From Certhia americana (lineage: Eukaryota > Chordata > Aves > Passeriformes > Certhiidae), in the NCBI GenBank assembly GCA_018697195.1, contig CM031869.1:15675581-15739580 (forward strand): a stretch of DNA of 64,000 bases, read 5' to 3'. Shown here piece by piece: positions 36,087 through 48,100 of this stretch. A program made the position numbers and the translations under genes. The notes under the pieces are model-generated. The model had not been told where the DNA came from, ran no database searches, and worked only from the letters and a program-made list of their open reading frames with translations. Every line of letters begins with the position of its first letter. Positions within the stretch are counted from its first letter, which is position 1.

Positions 36087-38000
36087 CCCATTTCAGTGAC
36101 ACATTCTCTGGCTTTGCCACAGAGTGGGCTGGAAAAAAGAGATTGGAACCTATGTAACCAAGCTGGCTAGCTGTGCCAGTGAGGCAGCACAAATGGGAGT
36201 AAAGGACCTTCCTGAGCCAGCCTGGGAAGTGTGGCCAAAACTGGGCTTACAGGACCCGGCCACAGGCTCACCAGCCCTCCTGTTGCTGTGGTGCAGGGGC
36301 AGCCACATCTGGCTTTGCTCCTGGGGCTGAGGGATGGGAGTAGAGTGCTCGCTGGCAGCTCGCTGGGCAGAGCAATGCACAGCCACAAACCCTCCCCGCT
36401 GTCCCCCTGATGTTTGCACTCTGGGAAGCTGCAGCACCAGAGGGGAGCTGAGGTGTGGATTTAAAGCAGAGCAGGTGGAGAAGAGGGAGCCCTGCCCCAC
36501 CAAAGGCTCCAAAATAGCTGTGAGCAGAGTACCAGGCAGCTCCAGCACGGCACAACTGGCTGCAGGAACAACCCAGGTCCCCCGAATATTCATAACTGTG
36601 TCATTAGAGGGTGCCAGTGCATTGCTGCAGAACTGGCCTGTCCCCTTACCTGTCCCAGCAGGGGCACAGGGCATCCTGTGGCTGTGAGATGCTGTCAGGA
36701 TTGCACGGCCAAATTCCCTCTTGGGAAGTTTAAACTCCAGAGCCTGCCCAGCTGTGGAGGCATAGGACTGGAGCAGCAGATGCAGAGCTCAGCTGCTACT
36801 TAGAACACATCCTAGAGTGATTTCAGCCTTCACCTCCCTCCCTCCATCACCTTTCTATGCCTGTGTCCTAAGCAGCTGGAGGTTTTTTCCAGAGCTGTGT
36901 AGCAGCAGGGCAGTGATGCTGTTCCCACCAGAAAAGGGGAATTCAAGCTCAGAAGCTGCTGTGCCAAATCCCTCCAGCACAGAAAAGGCAGAAATCACCT
37001 GGGTCCTGCTGCTGGGAGGTGGGAAGCCAGTGTTGGAAACAAACCTAAACACCTCCAAAGACAGAGCTGGGCTTTTCCTGTGCCCTCAAGCTGCTAAACT
37101 GCTGCTGAGGCATCTGGAAATAAGGTCAACCTGCAGCAGTAGAGGGCTGGCTGGGAAGGGGCTGGCACAGCCCCTGATTACAAGGAACCCCTGGTTACAG
37201 CCTACATGGTGTCCCATGGGATGTACAGCACAGCAATGGGATTCACAAGTGCAAGGGAAGGGCCCTGCCAGTGGCCAGGGTACAATTCCACAAGGGTCTG
37301 ATTTCAGCAGATCCCATGGGTCAGGGCTGGCTGGGGGGCCATGGCAGCAGAAGGGCTGTAGGCAGATCATGTGGGTATCCTGTGGAGTTTGGGATTGCTA
37401 AGTCCAAATCCCATGGTTAATGACACAGTGGGCTTCCAACATCAGTCACAGTGCTTGAAACAACTCACTCATGCAGTTTAGAGCCCTTGGACAGAGGAGC
37501 ACTGTTCTCCAGGTGGGGGGCATGCCCAGCTCCTTCAGGACCAGGGCCAAAACCCAGGATCATTCCAGCAAAACCCTAAACAAAATTAAGGTCCAAAAAG
37601 AACTGCTGTTGAACAGCCTCATATCCCTCCTGCAGAACTGGGGGTGTCCCAGGAAAACCCCAGTTCAGGATTTCCTCTGAGCAGGTTGAGCAGTGGGGCT
37701 TGGGGTAATTGATCCTTTCCTTTCCTGCCCATTGGTTCCCAGCATGGGCCATCCCAGACAGATGAATTTGAGGAGGGAGGGAGACATTTCTGTCTTGTGT
37801 GGCACTGCTCTAAGGCTTAATTATTTAAGATCTTGCAAAACACTTGGCATTCTTGGGATAAAATGCTTTGTAGGAAGCACAAGGAACTATTATGAAAGCA
37901 TTAATATTTTTGCTTTCTCTCCAATGCTCTTCAATCTGCTTTTGGGGGCCAAGGGCTCCTGGGTACCCCAGGACACCTGCAGCTGTCTGCTCTAAAGGCT
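36087..38000. other. Intergenic DNA, nothing recognised
   Basis: Several frames of 100-190 codons stay open on both strands (for example 36817-37401 on + and 36150-36674 on minus). None has a recognisable domain, splice context or start context. Confidence 0.45.
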
Positions 38001-38312
38001 TATAGAATCATGGCATGGTTTGGGTTGGAAGGTCACCCAGTTCCAATCCCCTGCCATGGGCAGGGAAACCTTCCACTATCCCAGGGTGCTCCAGACCCCA
38101 TGCAACCTGGCCTTGGACACTTCCAGGGATCCAGGGGCAGCCACAGCTTCTCTGGGCAATCTGTGCCAGGGCCTCACCCTCAGAGGGAAGAATATTTTCC
38201 TATTATATAATCTAAACCTAGTCTCTTTGAATCCTTATCTTGTAGCTACATGCTCTTGTAAATGGTTTTGCCCCATCTTTCCTGTAAGTTCCTGTAAGGG
38301 TGGTGATTTTCC
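38001..38312 (-). mobile_element. CR1 LINE 3' fragment, minus orientation
   Basis: The + strand shows the reversed CR1 3' end: TATAGAATCATGGCATGGTT, TGGGTTGGAAGGTCACC, CTGCCATGGGCAGGGAAACC, GGCCTTGGACACTTCCAGGG, GCCACAGCTTCTCTGGGCA. It runs into the region that precedes the 3' UTR in longer copies (CCCCATCTTTCCTGTAAG). Confidence 0.93.
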
Positions 38313-39371
38313 TACTGGCAGCAGAAAACTGCAAAGACTAAGAAATAACTCACTCTGTGCATCCTCATTTGCCCTCCTGTCATTCAGAACCTTGGTAAAA
38401 CTCCTGCTGAAGCCTCATACTGCACCATCTCCCCTCCCCTGACCTGCGTGTGAAGCTCTGCATCCACACAGACATGAGCCATCCTCCACACACATCCCAC
38501 TCTGCAGTGGCCACCCAGACCATGCCAAGCCACCCAGGCCACCCCAAGCAGTGATGCTGTGGAATATCCCTTTGGTCAGTTGGGATCACTTGTCCTGCCT
38601 GTGTCTTCTCCCCACCTCCACCACACACAGAACTTCCTTGGCAGCAAGGCAGTATGAGAAGCAGAAAAGGCCTTGGCTCTGTGCGAGCTCTGCTCAGCAA
38701 TAACAAAAACATCTCTCTATTATTGACCCTATGTTCAGTACAAATACAAAATACAGCACACAGCAGCTACTGGGAGGAAAGTAACTCTACTCCAGCCAAA
38801 CCCAGCACATTCCACCTCATAATCCATACCATTTACACTATTCCAGGCCCCACACTCTCAGTATGACTGCAATACCCACACCCCGATTCCCATTTTTTGA
38901 TATAACACACAGATATCATTCCCTTAATCTATGGACCACTCTGAAAAAATGTTTATAAAGCATCAACAAAACGCCTGTTGAATTCATTTAGTCCATGTAT
39001 TGAGCACCATCTGTTCTGGTGGTCATTCAGAACAGCAGAGGTGCTGGGTGGGGCAGTCATCGGGCACCAAGGGCAGTTCAGCTCAGGTCACTGCTGCCTT
39101 GCAACTGCTTCTTGGGAGGCTTCTCCTGTTTTGGGTTGAATGGTTCCTGTTATGGTAATTCCTGAAACATCCAACTCAAATCATGGCTTATAACAGTTTA
39201 CAGATCCATTGCAATCTCCACCCCGGGTCCTTTTGGGCCAGGCTACCTGATTTAACATTGCACTGAACTCCTGCCTTTGTCCCAGCCTGGCTTCACCCAG
39301 GGGCTCCTGCCAGAGTGCCCATTAGTGGGGTGACATCCTAGTCCTGCACAGGCAGCAGGACACAGCTGCCC
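38313..39371. other. Intergenic DNA, nothing recognised
   Basis: No gene or definite repeat is visible. Confidence 0.5.
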
Positions 39372-39790
39372 CATCATGGGCTGCAGGGAATCTTTGCTGC
39401 CCCTGCTCCAGCTGGGGTCTGACCCACAGGAGACAGCCCTCCCTGAATTTCTCCAGCATGGGTCCTTCCCACGGGCTGCAGTTCCTCACCAGCTGCTCCA
39501 GCTTGGAGCTCCCAGAGGGTCACAGGTGCTGCAGCAAACCTGCTCCAGCACAGGCCCCACAGGGGCCACTCTCCTTCAGGCATCCCCTGCTACAGCATGG
39601 GCTCCTGCAGGGCCTGCCGGTGGATCTGTGCTCCCTTGGGGACTCATTCACACATCTCAGTCCCTTCAGCTCAGGTTCAGACTGGAGTTCCAGCCAGTCC
39701 AGCACAGACACAGCAGCACTGTCCTGGCCCCCTGCCAGCCCAGGCCCATCGCCATGGCTGTTATCAGAGTGTTCCCAGGCAGGATCCAGT
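39372..39790. mobile_element. Possible avian ERV/LTR-derived repeat
   Basis: Repeating phrases of the type CATGGGCTGCAGGG, CTCCAGCACAGGCCCCAC, CTTCAGGCATCCCCTGCT and CATGGGCTCCTGCAGGG resemble an interspersed repeat common in bird genomes that I associate with endogenous-retrovirus LTRs. I cannot see clear termini, a target-site duplication or viral coding sequence, so family and orientation are undetermined. Confidence 0.4.
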
Positions 39791-42547
39791 GAGGTGATAA
39801 GCACTAGAGCAGCAGTGAAAGCAAAGAGGAGCCACTAACGAGCACTAGACTCTAATACACAGTCAGGGAAGTGACCCCCATGGCAAACACAGGAACCTGC
39901 TCAGTGCTCAGCAAAACAGCACTAACAGCTATGAATTCAATGGAGCACATCCCAATTCTACCAGCCACACTGGAGTGCAGGGAGCATCCATGGATTTGAG
40001 ATACATCCCAAGCCTCTCTTAGCCTGGTATAGCAGGAGGAGAGCAATGGCTTTGGCTTCCCCTGCACAGACACCTTTGTAAGGGGGTCCTTGAGCCTTGG
40101 ACCTTGCCAGGTGATCTGTTCTCTTTCCATTCATGGTCAGCCTGGCTCTTGACAAAGTTTTGTTTTCCCATACCCAAACCTAACAGCCTTCCTATCTTAT
40201 CTACCACCATAAATCTTACTTTACTGAGTGGGAGTGAGAGATAAGCGTGAAGTACGCGGAGATCAAAGGACACTGAGTGTTACGAAGAGCAAAAACCCAA
40301 GCCTTCAGAATGATCCAGCTCCAAAGTCCTGGGAGCTTTGAAAAGAAGAGCAGATCATCTTCAGGACCATCCTTCACAGGGTCTGGGCACACTGAGCTGT
40401 GTGACAGCTTTCTGCACTGCTCCAGCACATGGAGCTTCCCAGTCCTATGAAGAGGGGAGGGCAGAGAGGGAGGTGCTGCTAGTAACACTGCTTTTCACCT
40501 GCAGACAGGACAGCTGAGACCAGGAGCACTTGGAGGGGTTTTTTTTTTCAGTGGGAGGCACAGCAGAATGCATTCTGAGTAAGGAGGGAAGAACAATCAC
40601 CAGTTCTCTCTCGGAGCCAGTTTTCAGAGTGCAGGCTGAGGTTCACCCAGGTGAGCTTAGGCAGATGTGAAGGGACATTGTATCTGTTCAACAGATCTGT
40701 GCCACAGATCACTGTGGATCTGAACTTTCAAACCATGAATTTTGATCAAGCAAGTCAGGAAAATTTCCCAATAGTGAAGCTTATGCGTAAGAAAGATCTT
40801 TGTCCCAGGCAGAACTTGGGATTTCAACACATCCAAAGATTTGATCCTCCCGCACAGCGTTTTCCTTTTGGGGTGTTACATTGTTCCTGGATCTGCTCAC
40901 AAGGTCCCTAAACGGCGTTTTTGCGGAGGCACTGGCATTTGCCTACAGGAGGAAGTAGGAAGGAAGGCACAGGCTGGTGGGAGTCTGGGGATGGAGCAGG
41001 ATCTCTTCAGCTGGCACAGAGACGAGGACAGGGACATCTCCCCCCCGATCCTTTCTGCCCTGTAGACATCTCCACCAAAATCAATCACCAAAAAAGCCAG
41101 ACCTGCCTGCGACCTGTGGTCTCACAGAGCCCTCTCTCAAAGACAGTGGGGTGTTTCACAGGGCTTTTGCAATGGGCTTTACCAAATTACTATGTGCAAA
41201 GAGGTGTGAAAACAACACGAATGGGGGCAAGCAGCCACAGCTGTGGCCTTGCACTCTGCTGGTCCTGCTCACCTGCTCTCCACAGCCTGTTTTGCTGTCT
41301 AGGTCCAGCTCCTGCCCTCGTCCTTGGCAAGGTCAGCCCCTTCCCTCTGGCTGGTGTTGTTCAGGCAATCAGAAAGGAAAAAAGTAAACAACAAAGACAA
41401 AAGCTTTGATTATGGAGCCGCTGAGTTTGCCAGGCACGGGGAGAGCAGGGGGGAGATAAATGTTGCTAAACCAGAGTTTCCAGGCAGCACAGGCTTCCCA
41501 GTAAACAGGATTCACATCTCCCTTCCCACATCTGCTAATAACGGTGGATCATGTCAGGGAAAAGGCGAAAGAAAGGGAAAAAGCCACTAGTGGAAATGCA
41601 AAAGGTGCAAAACCTGGTCTGTCCTCCACCATCTCAGGCACCATTTTCAGACAACTCCATTCTTGTGTCTCAGGAGCTCCCTGCCCTCAGCTGTAGCCAC
41701 ACCACACATCTCAGTGAAGCCTGTTTGGGAGCTCATGTGAACCCATCAGTTCAACGTGTGTAACACCTCCAGGGCTCTCCCACACCTCTCAGGTGCCTTC
41801 TGGGGATGTGCTAACACACCTGATGGAAATTGGGTGAATATACCTTCCATAGGTCCTTGCTCAGCCTCTCCTTTTTCCAGGGGAGAGCTGGCTTGTCTTC
41901 TCTTTGTAGGAGCTAAATCCCAATTTGTTATATGGCATTCCCTACCAGCTTTGTTCCCAGGGTAAAGACAGCTGCACCTAGAAATTAGTGTATGATTTCT
42001 GCTGGAGGGGTCATAAGAGTCATAAAGCCTGGCCTGCATTAGTGTTTAAAGTATGTGCAAACTGCTCGTAAGGATATGCAAGTATCAAGTGTCATTTGAA
42101 GATTTTTAATGAAGCCAAGCAAGGTTTTTCAAACTGCTTTCCCAGTTAATGTTTAACAGAACAACATTGTGTGCCCACTGGCATGGGACTCGAGTGTTGC
42201 TCAGCAGAGCAATGTATATTGCCTCTGCTGTGAGGTTCTGGCTAGGTAGTTTCATTTCCAGAGGCAGATGGAAATGGCATTGTGGGGTGAGGAAACCGAG
42301 CAGGATGGAATTGTCTGCAGCTCCAGGGCAGTGGAGCAGCAGCCCCAGCTCGTGCCCACATGTGCAGTGCCTTCCCCTGACCCCTCCATGCCAGTCCTCC
42401 CCCTCCTCACACCCTTCAGGTGAGCCACTTGGACCCACTGGTGTGGCACAAAATGATTCAGAGGATTTGTCTGGTTGGGTTTTTTTCCCATTCTGTGGAG
42501 CAAACTGCCTCCTGGGAGGCTCTGCCAGATGTTGGGGTGCTGCAGCA
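39791..42547. other. Intergenic DNA, nothing recognised
   Basis: No exon, RNA gene or definite repeat is seen. The frames at 40921-41409 and 40977-41387 overlap each other and have no recognisable domain. Confidence 0.5.
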
Positions 42548-42994
42548 TGACCAGAGAAGGGAACGGAGCTGGGGAAGGGTCTGGAGCTCAGGTCTGATGA
42601 GGAGCAGCTGAGGGAGCTCAGGGGGGCTCAGCCTGGAGAAAAGGAACCTTCTCCCACTCTACAGCTCCCTGAAAGGAGATTGCAGCAAGGTGAGAGCTGG
42701 CCTCTTCTCCCAGGCAACAAGTGACAGGATGAGAGGGGATGGTTTCAAGTTGCACCAGGGGAGGTTTGGGCTGGATATTGGGGGAAAATTCTTCACCAGA
42801 GGGGTGTTCAGACATTGGAGCAGGCTACCCACAGCAGTGGAGGGGTCACCATCCTTGGAGGGGTTTAACAGACATGTATCTAGGTGGCACTTGGCAACAT
42901 GGTTTAATGGTGGCCTTGACAGTGCTGGAGGAATGACTGAGTTCTGTGATCTCAGAGGGCTTTTCCGGCTTAACTGATTTTGGGATTCTGTGTG
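42548..42994 (+). mobile_element. CR1 LINE 3' portion, the best preserved copy in the window
   Basis: About 450 bases of CR1 in + orientation: GAACGGAGCTGGGGAAGGGT, AGGAGCAGCTGAGGGAGCTC, GGCTCAGCCTGGAGAAAAGG, TGCACCAGGGGAGGTTTGGG, CTTCACCAGAGGGGTGTTCA, CAGTGGAGGGGTCACCATCC, and a divergent end (TTTTGGGATTCTGTG) instead of clean octamers. No coding part of ORF2 remains. Confidence 0.95.
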
Positions 42995-43989
42995 AGGAGG
43001 ACAGCACATCTGGGGCAGATGAGGCTGGAGAATGATGGTGCTTCACTGCTTGCATCCAGGGAACTGCATCTTCCTCTTGGTGCCCTGAGAGGGCTCTTGA
43101 ATGTCTCCTACACCTGCCATCAGCCAGCAGGTTTTATTTAGGATACACTTTGGGTGCTGGCTGAGTTCTTCAGACTGGGCAGGGGTACCTGTGTATCCTG
43201 TTTTTCTCTCACCCGAGAATATAGCATGTCATGTAACTGATTTAAATAATTTCTTCCTGGTTGAGCCTCATTAGGGACCCAGCATTAAGCTGGCCTGATT
43301 AGATCTACTAATCGATGGTGGGGAAAAAGAAGCTGGTTTCAGCACGCACGGCAGCACAGGAGCAGGATCATGCTGCTCCACTCCCTAGGGACCACCACTG
43401 TCCCCAGCCACATTCCCACCACTGTCCCCAAGGCCACCTCACTCCTCAGGCACAGCGTCACTCTACACAGGTGGCCACTGCTGTCCCCTCGCCGCTGGCC
43501 ACCACCGTGAGTCACGGTCATGTGCCCGGGCAGGGATGGTGACTGAACACTCCAACCTGTGTCCTTGACCTATTTTATCTGGGCAAACCCGTAATTGCTT
43601 TCCCAGGCTCTGTGCCTGGACCTTCTCCTACGCACGTGTCCCGTTATCAGTACAAGGCGACAGCGCCCGTGCAAAGTCCCGGTCACCAGCCAGGTGTCCC
43701 GTCCAGCCCCCGCAGGGAAGGGAAGCGAGAGCGGCGGTGCGGGGGGGCTGTGGGGCCCAGCCCAGTCCCTGCCATGCCCGAGGGTCCCTGGTGGGACCAA
43801 GGCTCTCCGGGTCCCACTGCTGCTGGCCCCGGCCCCGAGCCCCCCATGCCCACCCTGACCCCGCCGCCCTTCCTCGGTTTAACCCCTTCCAGCCCCGCTC
43901 AGCTGCACTGCCGGGACCCCTCCCCGAGGGCACGGCCGGAGCCCCCCGGGCCCTTTCCTGCTTCAGGCTCCGCTGCTCCGGCCGGGGCA
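42995..43989. other. Left shoulder of the CYSTM1 CpG island
   Basis: From about 43340 the DNA becomes C-rich, with repeated CCACCACTGTCCCCA-like phrases at 43387-43500. From about 43640 to 43990 it is CpG-rich and stop-poor. No recognisable exon is seen. It may contain an upstream CYSTM1 promoter element. Confidence 0.45.
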
Positions 43990-44398
43990 AAAACAGCGAC
44001 AGAGACATGGAGAGGAACAGGGGTGGTGGCAGCAGCTGGGTCAGGGACAGGGACGGGGAACGGACAGAGACAAGGGCAGTAGCTGTGACAGGGACAACGA
44101 CTTGAACAGGGGCAATAGTTGGGACAGGGATTGGGCAGGGACAGACAAGAGCAGTAGCTAGGACAGGGACAGGGACAACGACAAGGACAGGAGCAATAGC
44201 TGGGACAGGGACAACGACAGGGACAGAGGCAATAGCTGGAGCAGGGACAGAGACAAGAGCACTAGCTAGGACAGGGACAAGGACAAGGACGGAGCAGTAG
44301 CTGGGACAAAGACAGGGGCAATAGCTGGGACAGGGGCAGTAGCTGCGGCAGGGACAATGACAAGGACATGGCAGCAGCTGGGACAGGGACAGGGACAG
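43990..44398 (+). repeat. GGGACA-based minisatellite
   Basis: About 400 bases are built from GGGACA/GGACAA hexamers punctuated by (A/G)GCAATAGCTGGGACA-like spacers that recur roughly every 40 bases, so there is a hexamer level and a longer level of repetition. The array ends directly before the presumed CYSTM1 promoter. G-run-rich stretches could form G-quadruplexes on the + strand. Confidence 0.85.
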
Positions 44399-44404
44399 CC
44401 CTGG

Positions 44405-44520
44405 TCGCCCCCTCAGGCCACGCCCCCAGCATGGCCACGCCCCCTGGGCAGGGCCAGAGCCGTGACGTGTCCGCTCTGCTCGGAGAGGGCGTGGCCTGTG
44501 TCTCCCGTGACGTCACCGTC
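44405..44520 (+). promoter_or_regulatory. CYSTM1: Putative CYSTM1 promoter with CRE and CACGCCC boxes
   Basis: This CpG-rich segment holds two CCACGCCCCC boxes (near 44415 and 44443), an inverted GGGCGTGGCC (44488-44497), a GTGACGTG CRE-like site near 44462 and a perfect palindromic CRE, TGACGTCA, at 44508-44515. Potential splice donors follow within 60 bases. It is the only strong CpG island upstream of CYSTM1 exon 2 and lies in the right direction. KLF/SP and CREB/ATF binding is inferred from motif matches. Confidence 0.6.
44508..44515 (+). promoter_or_regulatory. Perfect palindromic CRE TGACGTCA
   Basis: This is the full consensus CREB/ATF site in a CpG island, a typical position near a transcription start. 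Confidence 0.75.
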
Positions 44521-44572
44521 CCGCGGGGTGCGCAGCAGGTGCGGGCGGCGGCGCGAGACGCGCAGGGCGCAG
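44516..44572 (+). other. CYSTM1: Candidate CYSTM1 non-coding exon 1
   Basis: Coding exon 2 begins with 19 untranslated bases after its acceptor, so an upstream non-coding exon is expected. Two candidate donors lie just past the CRE: GCAG followed by GTGCGG (exon end 44538) and GCAG followed by GTACCG (exon end 44572). The start is not determined. RNA evidence would be needed to choose. Confidence 0.4.
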
Positions 44573-44602
44573 GTACCGGGGCTCCGTCAGGGGCCGGGGC
44601 TG

Positions 44603-44753
44603 GGGGCCGGGGCTGCGCTCCGTGAGGGGCCGGGGCTGCGCTCCGTGAGGGGCCGGCTGCGCTCCCTGAGGGGCCGGCTGCGCTCCCTGAGGGGCCGGCT
44701 GCGCTCCCTGAGGGGCCGGCTGCGCTCCCTGAGGGGCCGGCTGCGCTCCCTGA
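44603..44753 (+). repeat. 21/23-base GC-rich tandem array
   Basis: Two 23-base units (44603-44625 and 44626-44648) are followed by five identical 21-base units (44649-44753) with the core GGGGCCGGCTGCGCTCCCTGA, and partial units occur on both sides. The 21-base copies lack the GG of the 23-base copies. Because 21 is a multiple of three and the unit lacks a stop in one minus frame, the array underlies a spurious 328-codon frame. Confidence 0.95.
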
Positions 44754-44763
44754 GGGGCCGGGG

Positions 44764-44788
44764 CTCGGCTCGGCTCGGCTCGGCTCGG
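44764..44788 (+). repeat. (CTCGG)5 microsatellite
   Basis: Five perfect pentamers directly follow the 21-base array. Confidence 0.95.
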
Positions 44789-45090
44789 CTCCGGGCGGGT
44801 GGGAGCTGCCGCGGGTGAGGGGGAGCGAGGCCGCCCAGGACTGATGAGGACGAGGATGAGGAAGATGAGGAGGAAGGCTCCCCGGGGTGAAGGGCCGGAC
44901 CCGTCCCGTCCCTGGCAGCCCGCGGTGGGTGCCCGCCCTGGGGACAGCGCTCCCGAGGGGTCCGGGCCCAGTGAACCCCCCCGGGGGTCCCGCCCTGCCT
45001 GGCAGTGCCCACCGTGCGGGTTTTGTCCGAACGGGCCCTACACAGAGCGGGGCTGGGGCTCCCGGCGCTGCCCGGCTGAGGCTGAACCGA

Positions 45091-45168
45091 GGGTGGGCAC
45101 CCAAAGCGGGTGGGCACCCAAAGCGGGTGGGCACCCAAAGCGGGTGGGCACCCAAAGCGGGTGGGCAC
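45091..45168 (+). repeat. 17-base tandem repeat, 4.6 copies
   Basis: GGGTGGGCACCCAAAGC is repeated exactly at 45091, 45108, 45125 and 45142, with a partial fifth copy from 45159. Each unit contains the near-palindrome GGGTGGGCACCC. Confidence 0.97.
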
Positions 45169-48100
45169 GGGCGGTGCTGATGCTGAGGCTTATTTAGCGT
45201 AAGGCAAGAGGTATGGCAACACTCGGAGTAAAAATAATAGTGCTGCATCGTGTGGTTAAAAGCTATTATGGTTGTCCTGGATTTATCTTTTCTGTTCCTA
45301 TAGCTGAGGACGCCTCATTTGGCTAATTAAATGTCATGGTGAAATAGGAGAATGAGGGAAGGAGAGTACTTGTCTGCTGTCCTCTGCCGCATGGATGTGC
45401 CACCCCTTCTGATGGCAGCAGGCAGCCACTCTCTGTCCAGGCTAGTGCCAAGATCGGTCCCACTCATCCCAGGTTCACGTCTAGCTTTATCTGAAAGGAT
45501 AAAAACAGGTGCTTTTTGCTTTTGGTGCCTGTACTATGAGACGTGTGTGAACAACCTGATTGTAAATAGGGTAAGCCTGGGTAAGGTAGTGAGTGTGGGT
45601 GAGTTATAATGATTGTGCTGAGCAGCTGCCTTCTCCTTGTGCTGTGTAAATACAGTGATAGGATACAAGGTGTGGGAAGTGCTGCTGTGCTAACAGTGGG
45701 GTGTTTCTCATCGCTTGCTTGAATAATGAACGACTCTTCCTAGAAATTTTTCACAACGATAATAATAATATTACTACACCAGGTAGACTGAGGAGGAGGC
45801 TGAAAACACTGCGACTTTATACATTTTTCTGCTCGTATTTCAGTGCTTTTTGGGGACAGTCAGGGATTAACGTGCATGTTAGATAATAATCTTCCGTGGC
45901 GCAGAATAGTGGTTTTACCAAGCACAGGAACTTCTGCAGCACAAAGTCTGCTCCACTCTGCCCCTCATTCACGTGCTATAAAGGCCATCTTTGTTAAATA
46001 CTGATTTGTCATTCCCTGAATGTGTGAGAGCTGTAACTGATAATCTGCGGAGGCTGGTGGGTGTCCTTGCAGCAGAGGTCGAAGAGGAGCTGTCCTGTAA
46101 AGGAGTGGCTCTGACATGGGTGGGGGCTCAGAGTGTGGCAGAGTACACCCTGCAAGGCGGTGCCCTGATGTCTGTCAGAGCAGAGAGCTCTGCTCTTCTG
46201 CTGCCCTGTGTCCCCCAGGTCCGTGTTCCATCTGAAACTGACAGTGGTTTGCTGCTCAGAAAAGCAGAAGTGTTCCGTGAATGTAGGAAGAGATGTTCCT
46301 GCTCACAGCATTGCACTGGGATGATGGAGAAGTGCCTGGAGGGCTTTGTGTGCCATAAACAGAGGAGCTGCCTGTTCTCAGACAGTGCTGTGCAGGATTC
46401 GGTGAACATGTTACTTGATTTTTTTTTTTTAATTATGAAGGCAGAGCAAGCTTGTGTTAACTCTGGATTTTCAAGAAATAGGTCTGCATTTCTCCTGTCC
46501 CCTATTTGTGATCCTTCTGTGGCATGACTGGAAGCTTGTCAGGGTTCCCTGAAAACTTCTCACGGGAGCTGGAGCCTTGAATGAGCAGGTTCACTCATTT
46601 CATGCTGTCAGTATTGATGTTTTCTACTCTCTGGATTGCGTATCCTGCCTTTCTCAACTTCCTGCTGCTGACCTCAAACCCAATGGCTCAATGAGTAGAA
46701 AATAGCATATCTGGTTTGTTGTATTCCTTATGCCAGGCACCACCACTGCTGAACAAAAGCTGCTGTTTCTGTCACTTAAATATCAGAGAGATTGATTTAC
46801 ACACTAGGATTATATTGTATCCTTGAGGTATTAGTTGGTCTTCCAAGCTATTGAGGGCAGTCCCCTGGTGTGTGGAAGTTTTTCAGCCCCTGACAGGGTA
46901 AGGCAAAGGCTTTCTTGGTTTGGTGACCATTGGGAGAATCTGGGAATGCCCATGACAAGCAGACATTAAAGAGGATTCTTGCATATGCCCTACAGACAAA
47001 GTAAAGCATCATCTTACAGCTACATGAAAGATACGGAAAAGCAGAAAAGGTGAGAAAACATGGAGGGTGCCGAGGAATCTCAGTCTCATTCCATTATCCA
47101 GCCAATCATGGAAATCTCTTTCTGAATGAGTTCTCAGCTGTAGAAAATGCCTTGTATTTCTGTCTGCACACAGCAACGTAACTGTGCCTTGGGAGCTGCG
47201 TGCTGCTGCCAGTGTGCTTCTGCTTGAGGTGCTAGAAAATCATCATGCTCTGGGTGGTATCCTCCACTTAATCCACCAGTGTTTCAGAGCTGGGGAAGTT
47301 ATCTTGAAAGACTGTTGCTGTTCCATGGCTGGAATGCTGCCAGAACACCATCTGAATAACATAAAAATGTGTTATCAGTGCTTATTAATTTTGTTGCCAG
47401 TCATACTCTTTGTTTCATGTTCTCAGTCAGACCAACAAAGCTGCTTGCTTTAATTGTTATTTGCAGGTCTAGCTTTCAATCAGAGAAATGACAATCAGAG
47501 GTTTTCATTGAGTTGTTTGTTGTTTTGATATTTGTTGCATCTTAAAACAGTCAGTACACCACGTTAACAGCAAACTATAGTCATGTATTTCTGGAATTGT
47601 CTAAGGCAGCACATTATCCAAAGACTTGAACTAAAGCAGTGCATGCAAAAACATTAAAAATCTGAAATCAAGATGCTGATGGTTCTCTCTGAAATTATTT
47701 CTGTGTAAAGGACTTTGCTCTTTGGTGTGTTTTGCCACAGGCACTGCTGTACCCAAGCAGAGTCTCACCTGGTGTGTCAGCAACAAATACCATGGCTGAC
47801 ACCACCTGAGGGGCTGTGAAGTGATGCTCTCCATCTTTGTAATTGTTAGTTCCTGGTGTTAAAGTATATTTAATCTAAAGGTTTTCTAAAACCTTTCATC
47901 AAGTGTCTGACAAACTGGACAATTTTCCCCCATAAGGTTGCATGTAGTAATGTAAGTTCATGTAATAATAGTAGCAAGGCATTGGATTTGATTTTTTTTT
48001 TTTTCCACTAATGCTTTTATTGTAGGAACGAGGTCAGCTTCATACTTTTTCTGCCATGCAGAACATGTAGGTAGACAGTGGGCAGGCAGTAAGTGATGGG

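Noticed and set aside
44262..45248. 328-codon minus-strand frame, the longest in the window
   Set aside because: It runs through the 17-base and 21-base tandem arrays, (CTCGG)5 and part of the GGGACA minisatellite. Its repeats (GPSGSAA-like) are simply the DNA repeat read in frame, and no domain is present.
45991..46527. 178-codon + frame in CYSTM1 intron 1
   Set aside because: It has no recognisable domain or splice context, and its length is within chance expectation for this much sequence.
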